DNA from: Macrocystis pyrifera | Lineage: Eukaryota; Sar; Phaeophyceae; Laminariales; Laminariaceae | Direction: 5' to 3' | DNA: 64,000 nt | Assembly: GCA_031763025.1 (NCBI GenBank) | Contig: JASSKH010000041.1 | Coordinates: 682,001 to 746,000 of the forward strand | Program-made: the position numbers and the translations under genes | Notes under the pieces: model-generated | Seen by the model: only the letters and a program-made list of their open reading frames with translations | Told to the model about the DNA's origin: nothing | The model's database searches: none | Part shown: in pieces, positions 34,229-43,141 of the stretch | Layout: every line of letters begins with the position of its first letter | Numbering within the stretch: the stretch's first letter is position 1

Positions 34229-37200
34229 TTTTAAGGGCTAAAATGCGCAGTTCGGCTGATCTTTCGCCGCATTGGTTGCAAGGAGGATGTTGTGATTGCC
34301 ATAAAAAACTTGAACTCTTGTCTTCCGCATCTGCTCGCATGTTATCCTCCGGCAGAGGGGTGCTCCGGCGATGGGCGACGACTCGTGAGCATCACATGGT
34401 AGTCAGCGTCTCGCGCACGACCCTTCAGCTTCTCGACGATTCCAACCTCCAGGCAGTTGCTCCCGTCGGCCATGAGGCGTCGCAGACGAAAGTGCGAGAG
34501 ACAGCTGCAGGAGCGACACCGGAAGGACTGGACGCGATGGGCGGCTGGGTTGGCGGGGCGTGGGTAAGCTTGCTTGTTACCCACGCACGTATTATGCTCC
34601 ACGCGGGAGAAGTGACCTGAATGGTCATGCAGTTTGGTCGAAACGCTGTGTACGCAGCAATTGGCTTGCGATTACGTTATGATCCTGTTGTTTTCTTCGT
34701 CGCTACCCGTTCGGTCGCGTGGGCGCATGCATTCATCGGTTTCCGCTGCGCTCATGGAAACTGTCTCGGTGGAGTATTCAGATCAGCTAAGCAAGGGCCG
34801 GTTGTCGTGACGCGATCGTTTTTTCACCAGATAAATCCAGATACCGTTGGTGCTTCCTACAGTACATCGTGGAAGCTTGAGTCCGACACGTGCCAGATGT
34901 TTTTCACAACACGGTGCATCACGTATAGTGCGGGCCACTTCTGACGTATTCGTCCCCCGCAGAGAGAGAATACCGCGCAGCGCGCCGTCTTTTTTCCCGA
35001 GATAAAACGGGTTCCATTCGCTGCGTCAAGTTTGTCAGAATCGATTACATACATATGCATGCATCGAGTTGCGTGGATTATGAAAACCTAGCCGTGACTC
35101 CTAGGTTACCACCACCTCTCTCACAAAAAGGAGACCTGCTTTTCCACCAACCGGATATGCTTTTGTTTTGTTACAGTTCAACTTTACTCCGTTATAAGTA
35201 TTGCGTTTTTCAGGATTCCGCTTCGGAACAACGACGTCCGCTTCCCCGCTCCACCACGCTAAAATCTCCCTTTGGATCCGCTATCGTATTACAGGGTGAG
35301 CCAGGCGGGTTCCTATCCAATGGAGCCTCGACACACCTACCAGCGGCGGCGCTACCGGCCATTGTTAGCGTCTTCATCGACGCAAGTTCGGCGAGGCTGT
35401 GGAAGACGGCCCCGGCCGTGCGACCAAGTATGTCAGCACTGGACCTGGAGCGGTCATGGCATCTGAAGGATAGAGTGGGCATCGATGTCCGCCTAGGAAC
35501 CGTTCAGGTGAGTGTGCGCTCGATCGTATCCCTGCAAGGTACTTCAATCAATCAACCCGCCTAGGGATCGGGCGAGCTCGGAATCGTGTTGTCGCGTGTG
35601 GTCTGGCCTCTTGACCGCGTCACGGCGACGGCGAGCGGTTGTGTTGGAACGCGCCCTCGCTACAACCAACCTCGTGTTCTTGTCTCCCGGCAGATCGACA
35701 ACCATGTGGCTGGCCACAGTCTGCCAGTGCTGTTCTGTTTCCGCAACGGGGGTAGCCTCGACAGCGCGAACGGAACGAGCGGCAGCGGGCGCGATGTTAC
35801 CGAGGACTGCCGCTTCACGATGTCATTGGTGGGTCGGTGGACTGTATTTTCAGTGCGTGAATAATTTTGGAAATCGTATACACGGGTAGTAGCAACTTTG
35901 CTGTCCATCGTTCCGCAGAAGGGTGCTCGGGCAAGGACTGCGTTCTTTTTCGCCCCCTGTGACATTCGAACAAGTTGATAGCCTTCGTGGCCGAGCAATT
36001 TTTCGAAGAAACTGACAGCCTTCGTGACTTGTCAGGGGTGTGTGTGACTAGTGAGTAAGGCATGCCTTGGCTGGACTTGACGGCTGCCATTTATAGTTAA
36101 TGTTTGTATGAAAATGTCCTTATATTGAGGAACAGAGCGGTAGTTTCTAGGTATTGGTTGGGTGGCGAAGCAAGCGAACTAACTGATTTCACAGTAGTAT
36201 TTATCGGTAGGAGCACACATGGAGCCACACACGCACCAGTTAGATTCGAAGACACTAAGACTCCGCGGTTTTCCGCGAGAAACTAATGGTAAAGCCAGCT
36301 AATAACTGGTCGGCGACTAAAAGTCAGTCAACTCTCAGCCTTTAGTGACTGTCGATCAATGACTGTCGAGTACCGTGCTTGCAGGTTCTCGCCGAGCCGT
36401 GGAAGGAAAGCCGAATTCCGTCATACCTTGAAAAAGTGCGCGTTCGCTCTGCCCCGATCGACGTCTGCTTGGAAGACTCACTGCTGCCACCACTCCTTCA
36501 GTTCTTGGAGAGGGCAGGGTGAGCTCGGTAGGGATGAGAAACGCTGCCCGTGCGGGTAGGTTTCTTTTCGCGCTGCAGTTGTTTTTTGCGGGCGGCTCTC
36601 TTCGTACGCCTCCGTGAAAACCTTAGCCGTCGGGGGCGACGTGCAGGGTACAAGAGTACACATACGGCATAATATACCGTTTCCCGTGGACGCGGCTGCC
36701 GTTTTTCCTTTCGTACTGAGTAGATGTGATGTTTCTCTGTTATGTTGCACATGGAGTGCCACCGACAAACAGCAGTCGTTTGCATCGTGTCGTACGTACG
36801 CGTACGTGTTCGCTGGGTTCAAGCTAAGCATGAGAGCTTGATCCCCCCGTACGACTCTAACTGGAGAAATTCGTGACGGTTTTGAGCTCGCCGATTGTTT
36901 TTACAAACGTTCCGCCCGGCTGTTTATGCTCGCACCTCGTGTTCGAAGCCTCGGAATTGGCGCTTTGGACGGATCATTCTCGACCGATCGAGGTTTACAC
37001 TCTTCTCCACGACTCTCTTCCTTGAGGCCACAACTGCCCCCTGCGCTTAGTGCAAGCATGATGGCACGGCTGTTCATCCAGCGAGTGGACATCGGTGTTC
37101 TTGTTGTAAGGGCTACCGTACAGGGCTACATTCCTGGAAAACAGGTGACACATTTGATAGGTGGTATTTCGTAGTCGGAAGAGTCATTCAGGAGATATTA

Positions 37201-40035
37201 GAACATAATGGTACTACTTTCCTTGCTGGGGCTAGAGGAAAGTGTCGGAAGACATGGGACAGCTGTGTACGTGGGCCCCGACAGTCATCGCTACTATTGC
37301 AGTTATATTGTTGAGCATACTTGGATACAGTACTGGTCCTGTTGGGCAGAGTAGAGTAGCACCTCCCGATGCCCCAACAACCAAAAAGACGCCGCCACCA
37401 GTCAAGTTGGTGCTGCAAGACAAAACGCTGCTGTTTCTTGCCCTACATGTTCACTCTACCGTATTTGACAGTCTAGCTATCACTCGATGGAATGCACCAG
37501 ATATTAACGTCATTTTTTTACCACCTCCCCTCGCCCGTGCCCCTCGCGCACCACCCTCCATAGGTGTTTCTTGCTCTGGACAAGTCGCCGTTGCTGTTCA
37601 GGCCGGTATCTCTACGGGGGGGGGGGTGCTAGCGCGTCCTGACCAAATAGCGGAGCAGATCGCCTCGAACTACGCGATGGATGCGCTGTTACGGTCGCTC
37701 GCGGTGGTCGGGTCTTTGGAAGCACTCGGAAGCCCGACGACCCTGCTCTCGGCATGGGGCAAGGGCGCGTGTACGATCTGTTCGCGATGCCCATAAGGGC
37801 TTTGCCTCAGGTATGACGTGGTGCAGGCCACGCGCTGGAAGCCCTTCGACTGCCCTGAGAAGTTCAGATTGTCACTAAGTTGGCGACGTTGTATGATCGA
37901 ACAGTTCGGATGAAGTATCGTTGGCGACTGGGTGTCTTACTTGGTATGTCTGGTGACCTATTAATGTTAATAGTAGTGGTCGCTGAGGTGAGCACTTGCT
38001 TTCTGCACTTGTGTTCACGGTTTCTTCGTTGTCGGCTGGGCTCTTGCCGTCCCTTGTGTGACCCTTGTGCATTAGTGCAACTCGCTGTACCCGTAGCGGC
38101 CGAAAGCAAGTGAGAGCGCGCCACCGCGGAAGGGCGGGTACATGTCTTACTGCCTAGCAGCTCACCCTTTTCCCGTGTCTCAGCTCCATGCTTGTAGTAT
38201 CACACATGGAACAGTGTTTTCACGACGCTATATTGAGCCCTGCGACGATAGATAAAGACAGCGCAACATATTGCTCTGTATCGTTGTGGGAATTTGACAC
38301 ATCGCTTGTGATGCACAGCACGATCTGCAACGTGTCCCGTCGCGCCTGCCCCCCCCCCCCCCCCCACACAGCCTCTCTTCAACAGTTGAAGAGCGCCAGA
38401 TACCTGATACTTGAAAAAATTACTCCCCAACCTGACCCTGACATTTTCCTACGGCTTAAAACCCCTTCGATTAGTCATGTTCCAACTGTTGGCCATGTCC
38501 CGTTTTCTTTTCATACCTTGCAGGGTCCTACCTCTACCGTAAGGGCTACCTTCAGAGGGTTATCCTCCCTGCTCAGACACGCCTCGGCTGGAACTCTATC
38601 ATCTGTGTCTGGCGTGACGAACGCCTTGTCTCGCAACCTACGGAGCCGAGGAGGGGTCGTGCGTCCATTCGCTGGGACCATGAATTTGGTGAGAGATGGA
38701 TAGAGCGCAGTTATGTGGAGTAGCCGGCCTGGTTGGAGAATCAATCTAACTTTGTGAGAGCAGCTAATGGAATGGTGCTGTCGTACCTGATTGAAAGTTT
38801 TAGGTATTAACTAGTTGGAGCTGCGCCGAGAGCTATGTGCAGCAAGTTGTGCGATGGGCTCGGTGGGCTTGATGTGCATGCCTCCCTCAGAGAAAACGCC
38901 CGCCTTGAACCAACTACTGCAGCACTTGCCGTATTATCTTGCAACCACGCTTTATGTCCCCGCTGCCGCTATCTACCCCTCGATGCCGCGACCCCAGATG
39001 CACCGCACATCCCGGTTGCTGATCGCAAGCACGGGCGTAGACAGCGAGTGGGCCCACGCCAAGGCAGCCACCGAAGCTAATCCGGCGGTGGCCTACCTCA
39101 ACGCCGACCTCTGGTACCGTTGGTGCTTGCTGCCCGAGGGACACGAGTTCCTATACCAGACGCCCGCCCTGTGCAGCAATGCGTCCTACAGCCAGGCAAA
39201 CGTGCCTGTGACGATTGTGCTCTCAAGCAAGGTGAGGAGCTGTATTTTGTCCGTCAAGTTAGACGAGGACACGTTTTGTTGTTGCTCCGCCCTCTATGGC
39301 CTTCGACGATGAGTCTGTATGTAGATGCAGTGTAAGTTGGCTTGTTTCCGGGGGCGACTGACTAGCCGTCATGGCGCAAAACAATTCCTTGGCGTGATGT
39401 CTGTTCGGAGTTGTACAGCAGTAGGCGGTGAGAGCCCTACCAGCGCTCCGTATGCTGCGACGACACGGCGCTTCTTCTTGCAACAACAGTGGAGGTCGCT
39501 TGAGCGTTGAAGCACTCAAGTGAGTGCTGTTTGCACAACTGTTTAGTATCACTCAACCAGGCACTACCCTTCAACACCGATGACCGCCCGCATCTCACGA
39601 TCAACCGCCTTCGTGCCGCCCCTCATACGTATGTCTAAGGCGGTCTTTCTGTATCGAGGAGGCAGCGGCTGCGAGGAGCTGTTGAAACAGATCGAGCACC
39701 AGGACATCACTCTCATCGAGCAGAGCGCCGAGCACGCTCCAGCGGAGCTCATTCTGAACGCTAGGGCCTATCGCCGCCCGCGCAGCGTTTCTAGTTCCCC
39801 GGCGGCGACGACTAGAGCGCCCGCACAGGCTGCTTCTGCCACGCCTGCGGTAGCCGCCGCGGCACTAAATGCTGCCACCGGTACCGCTGACACTGTTGTG
39901 CCAGGCCGAAGTGCCTCGGCTCTCGAAGCGGAGGAGGTGGCAGTCGGGGGGTTGTTGATCAAGCTGTCGCTTCCCAGCAGCGCTTGGTGTCGGGAGCTTG
40001 CGCAGCTTTTGCACGGACTTTCTGGCAAGGCCTGA
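14479..40035 (+). CDS. VPS13B: VPS13B/COH1-like bridge-type lipid transfer protein
   Basis: Gene-level entry. Segments in order match VPS13B landmarks: an N-terminal chorein region (GGDVVLENLEIRKDVL, then FIRELRIHIPWTRL); NLVLKYEDADVVLSAALK and RASDLTVCLDR; a long groove region in giant exons; VAB-type beta repeats (RYVVKNLTDRVLWFGQDSTT); VQIDNHVAG; and the C-terminal block VVGSLEALGSP then FRGLSSLLRHASAGTLSSV. VPS13 proteins form rod-like hydrophobic channels at membrane contact sites that move phospholipids in bulk. VPS13B in animals acts at the Golgi and endosomes. Most exon joints agree in phase. Reading frame slips by one base occur at 20193-20204, 26664-26671, 37616-37626 and about 37733, always compatible with one missing base. 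Exons after 38688 are uncertain, so the stop at 40033-40035 is tentative. Confidence 0.85.
14941..14989 (+). mobile_element. Poly(A)-tailed retroposon end, copy A
   Basis: TTTACCAATCCGCCGGAGGA followed by T and a 28-base A run. The same 20-mer directly precedes an A run at 34171. This is probably the 3' end of a short retroposon inserted in VPS13B intron 1. Confidence 0.5.
15488..15578 (+). CDS. VPS13B: VPS13B exon 2
   Basis: It completes the phase-2 codon of exon 1 and reads GFIRELRIHIPWTRLQSRPI then EIKFKTVEII. The ELRIHIPWTRL element is very close to the equivalent segment of VPS13B. The end is either at 15566 or 15578 (two possible GT donors). One further exon before 16476 is probably unrecognised. 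Confidence 0.8.
16476..16566 (+). CDS. VPS13B: VPS13B exon 3
   Basis: It encodes TTGWLQQLLTKVLANMSVS and ends at a GTGAGC donor in phase 0. It joins directly to VSNLVLKYED of the next exon, as in the family. Confidence 0.75.
17737..17796 (+). CDS. VPS13B: VPS13B exon 4
   Basis: A 60-base exon encoding VSNLVLKYEDADVVLSAALK, a hallmark VPS13 segment, flanked by an AAAAG acceptor and GTGAGC donor, phase 0 on both sides. Confidence 0.85.
17797..18597 (+). other. VPS13B intron with short tandem repeat
   Basis: An 801-base intron. Around 18337-18415 it has four imperfect units built on TGTGCCGCAA and GGAATTGTGCC. No exon is needed: the flanking exons join in phase 0 and match the family without a gap. 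Confidence 0.5.
18598..18771 (+). CDS. VPS13B: VPS13B exon 5
   Basis: After CACTTCCAG it encodes SLVCFSANPGRDWTRAF and LLHKLVRASDLTVCLDRY, matching the SDLTVCLD motif of VPS13s. GTGAGA donor, phase 0. Confidence 0.8.
19149..19388 (+). CDS. VPS13B: VPS13B exon 6
   Basis: It begins VPILNRASFDVRLLAC in phase 0, equivalent to the family's PLLYKCSFxxRL segment, and continues with a low-complexity Gly/Ser/Pro insert to a GTGAGA donor. Confidence 0.65.
19861..20285 (+). CDS. VPS13B: VPS13B exon 7 with frame offset in a G12 run
   Basis: The 5' part is open in one frame (acidic, Gly/Ala-rich). After the G12 run at 20193-20204 the good frame is offset by one and gives KKMPTPSVVVDVLIADLCF, matching the MPSVIKIHTLVESLKLS segment of VPS13B. 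It ends at GTACTT in phase 2. The 5' boundary is approximate. Confidence 0.6.
20677..20842 (+). CDS. VPS13B: VPS13B exon 8
   Basis: It completes the Ser codon and reads NLQVQMMKELIDRAVHHV to VRRWWPFWR. GTGAGC donor, phase 0. The joint with exon 7 reproduces the continuous family segment. Confidence 0.75.
21065..21164 (+). CDS. VPS13B: VPS13B exon 9
   Basis: A small hydrophilic exon (EAAPEDASGDPRDD) ending at GTGAGC in phase 1, consistent with the next exon. Confidence 0.5.
21397..21619 (+). CDS. VPS13B: VPS13B exon 10
   Basis: It encodes VPFESRDRDAMFVVASASVR and VELRLLTHHARVEGDF, beta-strand-like alternation typical of the channel, with an acidic loop. GTGAGA donor, phase 2. Confidence 0.7.
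22114..22271 (+). CDS. VPS13B: VPS13B exon 11
   Basis: It completes the Arg codon and ends PPVAFVVAEVKGLVLDAHIL at a GTGCGT donor in phase 1. The next exon supplies two bases and continues Gly-Gly-Asp-Asp-Leu. Confidence 0.7.
22613..26855 (+). CDS. VPS13B: VPS13B giant exon 12 (4.2 kb)
   Basis: It is open for about 1,350 codons to 26663. A G8 run at 26664-26671 then shifts the frame by one, after which it stays open (VTMTAERGRSGCVYRVLG) to a GTGATA donor at 26856. The sequence alternates hydrophobic beta-strands with Ser/Gly-rich loops (LPFELNLEVRGVHLGT; DLRWAVFYDRLDRCRQD), as expected for the central groove. A 4 kb exon in a gene otherwise cut into exons of 60-300 bases is unusual and may reflect intron loss. 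Confidence 0.75.
27066..28478 (+). CDS. VPS13B: VPS13B exon 13
   Basis: 1.4 kb exon, phase 0 on both sides, from PCVFELMAVTFIGIVES to LSFVDPLSQTLE. It contains groove-type strand repeats and disordered loops. Confidence 0.75.
28753..30030 (+). CDS. VPS13B: VPS13B exon 14 (start of VAB region)
   Basis: It begins AWQLEVKRDAIANP and ends with the first VPS13-adaptor-binding-type repeat (RYVVKNLTDRVLWFGQDS, SYRWRTTP, WTEPFPADDAGSYM). This matches the NDTQETLRFGQ...YSWR...WSEPFSVDHAGTF pattern of VPS13B. The VAB domain recruits the protein to specific membranes through proline-containing adaptors. Confidence 0.8.
30347..30529 (+). CDS. VPS13B: VPS13B exon 15
   Basis: It encodes a Gly/Ala segment and GLQTRIVFHGEWVFTNHLPQ, phase 0 on both sides, and continues the VAB repeats. 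Confidence 0.7.
30774..34072 (+). CDS. VPS13B: VPS13B giant exon 16 (3.3 kb, VAB repeats)
   Basis: Open for 1,099 codons. It contains several VAB-like strands (SLRVYPGLSMHNYLRVPLSL; ELIKLAVYPRVVVHNATGRP; PDITVCNRSGGPITLLFDCG; VVSWSDPLWVARGVQVIRF) separated by long Ser/Gly/Asp-rich linkers. GTGACC donor in phase 2. It is the second giant exon of the gene. Confidence 0.8.
34171..34225 (+). mobile_element. Poly(A)-tailed retroposon end, copy B
   Basis: It carries the same 20-mer as 14941-14960, followed by a roughly 35-base A-rich tail, in the intron just after giant exon 16. The flanking DNA upstream of the 20-mer does not match copy A. Confidence 0.5.
34356..34563 (+). CDS. VPS13B: VPS13B exon 17
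   Basis: It completes the Arg codon (phase 2) and reads MVVSVSRTTLQLLDDSNLQA, then a linker and GGWVGGAW, to a GTAAGC donor. It corresponds to the start of the APT1-like region. Confidence 0.65.
35214..35507 (+). CDS. VPS13B: VPS13B exon 18
   Basis: It encodes ALPAIVSVFIDASSARLWKT and WHLKDRVGIDVRLGTVQ, phase 0 on both sides. The next exon starts IDNHVAG, reproducing the family's LQLDNQL motif. Confidence 0.7.
35694..35828 (+). CDS. VPS13B: VPS13B exon 19
   Basis: IDNHVAGHSLPVLFCFRNGG, then a Ser/Gly linker and CRFTMSL, to a GTGGGT donor. This is the hallmark 'DNQ' segment of VPS13 C-terminal regions. Confidence 0.75.
35829..36384 (+). other. VPS13B intron
   Basis: 556 bases between phase-matched exons. 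Nothing notable is visible. Confidence 0.5.
36385..36518 (+). CDS. VPS13B: VPS13B exon 20
   Basis: VLAEPWKESRIPSYLEKVRV and RSAPIDVCLEDSLLPPLLQF, then LERAG, to a GTGAGC donor. Phase 0 start, phase 2 end. Confidence 0.7.
36860..37105 (+). CDS. VPS13B: VPS13B exon 21 (boundaries partly uncertain)
   Basis: The 3' end ARLFIQRVDIGVLV at a GTAAGG donor matches the family's RKLxIxPVNLLVS segment. Two frames compete for the 5' half (one reads SPIVFTNVPPG, the other PPALSASMMARLF), so there may be a further one-base offset or an extra intron. Confidence 0.5.
37564..37810 (+). CDS. VPS13B: VPS13B exon 22 (C-terminal block, two frame offsets)
   Basis: VFLALDKSPLLFRPVSLR in one frame reaches a G11 run (37616-37626). 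The next frame gives LARPDQIAEQIASNYAMDAL and VVGSLEALGSP. Near 37733 the frame shifts again to DDPALGMGQGRVYDLFAMPI and ends at GTATGA. Each segment matches VPS13B in order (LYIASDHTPLSF; HYAAGALFRAGWVVGSLDILG; GNGVADFFRLP). One base missing at each point would restore continuity. Confidence 0.7.
38524..38688 (+). CDS. VPS13B: VPS13B exon 23
   Basis: GPTSTVRATFRGLSSLLRHA and SAGTLSSVSGVTNALSRNL match the amphipathic ATG2_C-like segment of VPS13B (GxxSFVKHISKGTLTSxTN). Phase 0 on both sides, GTGAGA donor. Confidence 0.8.
38689..40035 (+). CDS. Possible VPS13B terminal exons
   Basis: Candidate pieces are about 39000-39230, ending VTIVLSSK at GTGAGG, and about 39550-40035, containing AVFLYRGGSGCEELLKQI and a tail WCRELAQLLHGLSGKA before TGA. 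I cannot align them to the family C-terminus, so membership in this gene is unproven. Confidence 0.3.
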
Positions 40036-42880
40036 TGGCGTCGCGCGAATGCTGGCGGTGGGGTGGGCATCTTGAGAAGGAGAGGTCTCTTGCGTTGGTC
40101 GGAATGGAGGCAGCAAGGAAGATTTTTGACGTCAATGCCAGCGGGCGAAATGAATGCCTCGAACGGAAAAGCGCCCGCGGCTTCATTTGTTATTCACTAT
40201 TTGGCTTGTAGTCGGTGACGAGGCGTGCCGTCACCTTGTGTTTGTGGGGTGGTGCACCATGCCTGTGTTGTGTAAGTTGCGCAGTTTTGTTTATTTTCTC
40301 CTTGGCAGCGCCACGTGACCGCCCAGATGATAGCACGTTACGCCTTGGAGAACCTGTTTTTCTTTTTCTCGTGTTGAATGAGAAACGCCGCCGCAGCGTG
40401 GCTGCTCTTGACTGATGTTTTGTGGTCAAAGAGCGGGACTGTTAGATACATCATCAATGACTTGTACCGTTGAAGCCGGCCATCTCATAAAGTTGGTCCT
40501 AGAACTGTTGCCCGTCGGTATGGCGTACCTGGTAGAATACAGCAATAGTTTTATCGCAAAAGCGTCCGTGTGCCTCGGTAGCCCGATCCACCCTCGCGGT
40601 TGATAGCTGGAGTCCTAATCGTATGAAAATATAGTACCAAGATGTATTGGTGGCGTCGTTGTGTGCGCATCCCCTGGTGTACGTGGTGGCGTTGGAAAGC
40701 TTCGGTAGCTCAAAGGAGAAGGTTGTGAAGTTAGCGTGTGTAAAAGGTTGGTACATTACACCTGGTACTGCTGTATCAGTAACAAAGTACCAGGACTTCG
40801 GTTCCCTCTGTCATGAGTGTTTGTTCGCATAAGGTATGTAAAACGGTAGCGTATAACGCTACTGTTCAAGGAGGCCAGCTTTTGCCTCCGTTAAATGCGC
40901 ACCGAGGCCGGCGAAAAAACGTTGCCCGGTTCTTTGGCCCTCCGGCATTATGTTTGGTTGTCAATTTTATTTTTCAGCGATCCGTGGGAGGTTTTACCCT
41001 GAACAGCCTCCTATTATTAGTCACACGAGTCTTCTCTTTCACCCCGGCCGCTACTCGCCTTCATTTTGGTCGTGCATTTGGTTTGTTCCCTCTGTTAGAT
41101 GGCGCACAGCTAAGTGCCAAAAAGAGGAGTGTAGTGTCGCATATTCCCGTGCTGAACCCGTTACGCGTTCCGCCGTGGTTTCTTGCAAACGGTGCTGGAT
41201 GCCAGACAGAGCTTGGGACTCACCGCACCAATGGTGCCGAAGATTGATGCCTTCGCTTGGCTGCCTCAGGTCCTCGTTTTCTTCAAAACTCACCCGCGCC
41301 GTGCTCGGTTTCGTCGCACCCGCTTTGTAATGTAAACATACTGCATAGAGGGGCATACGGATCAGGTGTTGCTTGCGTGCATGCAGACGAACAGCACCAG
41401 TTGTTGCTTGTTACTTGTAATAGTTGCATCGAAACGGTCTGTCGCTGTCAATCCTATTTGGGAATTCAAGAGGGGAAAATCGGCGATAAAATGTGACGCT
41501 TACGGCAACGGTCTCTGCGTGATTGGGGGATGATACTGTACAACATGGTGTACGAGTTACAATGGTTGAATGTAAGGATTCGCACGGAACGGGCGCAATA
41601 TGGTCCTACCCATACTGCCCGGCGCTCACGCGGCTCGTGCACGGTTGATAGCACCAAAGCAAAGTTACCAACCATTGTTTTGGTCACTATCTCGGGGTCT
41701 CAAAACGGTCAAGACGCGTTCCAGGATAGAGGTAGCACATTTCCGCTAAACTGTCTTCTGAATGACGGAGCTCCTTAACCCAGAATCGTCGGGATGCCAG
41801 TCTTGTTTCGAGCAATGACTTTTTTGTATACTTGGGCCGTGGGATTGTTCATCGGAAGGCAATTCGATTTTTGCTGAAGTCAGTTTTCGGGTGAGGTATG
41901 GAGCTCCTTAAGGTCAAGTGAGGAGCCTCAGAACGCAGAAAACAAATGGTGCACCTCTGTTATAGAATGCGTCTCAAGTGGTTCAGCATATTTTGCTCGA
42001 TCGCGCTAAAAGTTCCGTAAAACATGTTCTCCTACATTTGAGCAAGTGAGAGTTAACATCATAATGCCACGCTGTTAAAAGAACAGCACCTTCGGCACAA
42101 CACAAACGTTTCCATGCCCTGAGCTACGCACGGTCTTCTCCAGAATAAGGATAGCTTCGCGAGCGGTGGCTTCGTGGTGAGTTTCTTTCTAAAAGCATGG
42201 ACAAGACGGCGTAGTAAGTTTATCCATCACGCAAACCTAACACGAGTTACTTGGACCCATGGGTATCTGTTTGTCTTCGCACAAAACCACGAAATAAAAA
42301 CTTCGTTCACTTGGGTATTGACACTGACAATATTGAGCTCGGACTCACTACCCTACTACTACTGCTACCGTAGTAGCATCCCTGACATGCATTACGGGAT
42401 GCTGCGTCCTTTGGTGCACTCAATAACAGCCGTCCGTCAAAAATATCAACCGAACCACAGAAAAAAATATCATCACTTGCTGGGCCACGTCAAGAGTGCC
42501 TACCGGGTATATTTTTTCCACGCGTCCTGCATTTTCCTTGAGAGCAAAAATCTCTCAAGAGGCGGACTACTTTCTTCTTGGGGACGGAGGCTCGGGTGCG
42601 ACTCTAGCCTAACTACACAACGACCCCTAAATTCCTAATACTTGGCACGCCGCATAGGTCAACCCTTTACCATCACCACTATCAACAGACAAGATGTATC
42701 CTATGCGCGTCGGGCGTAGACCAAGAGCACGGCGTCGATTGCAACAGAGGGAGGGTAGGTGCCGAGAACAAGCCACGAGGCGCTTGACTTCAAAATGGGC
42801 ACGAAAACAGGAGAGACGGCAAGGGCGCCAGGGGCTCCTAATTAAAACAAAAGGAACACAGCAGTCCCCATGCACGAGAG
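40036..42880. other. Intergenic region, VPS13B and NIP7 3' ends
   Basis: About 2.8 kb between convergent genes, including their 3' UTRs. A few TACCTGGTA-type motifs occur near 40525, 40768 and 40786. I see no coding region that I can support. Confidence 0.4.
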
Positions 42881-43141
42881 CTACAGAAGGTCGTCCTCCA
42901 CCCGCAAGTATTCGCCAACGTCCGCTTGGTGAAGCACGACCACCGCGGTGGGGTCGAGATCTTTGCAGTACTCGGTCGGCTGCGCCGCCACGCCGAAGCC
43001 GAGCGGCACGTCGCTCATGCTATATACAACGGCACCCCCGTACTTGGGAGTGCTCTCCGTTATTCGCCCCAGGCCGGACTTCTGCACGTGGTTGCCGTAC
43101 AAAAAGGACATCTCCGCGCTGGGTTTTACCCACACCTTGTA
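42881..43141 (-). CDS. NIP7: NIP7 exon 3 (PUA domain)
   Basis: After AAACGCAG it reads [20 protein letters not shown] to [11 protein letters not shown] and TAG. It carries the RNA-binding PUA core. Confidence 0.95.
   Translation of the reverse strand, partial: YKVWVKPSAEMSFLYGNHVQKSGLGRITESTPKYGGAVVYSMSDVPLGFGVAAQPTEYCKDLDPTAVVVLHQADVGEYLRVEDDLL

Noticed and set aside
42174..42638. 154-residue plus-strand reading frame in the VPS13B-NIP7 spacer
   Set aside because: No domain, low GC relative to real exons, no splice context.
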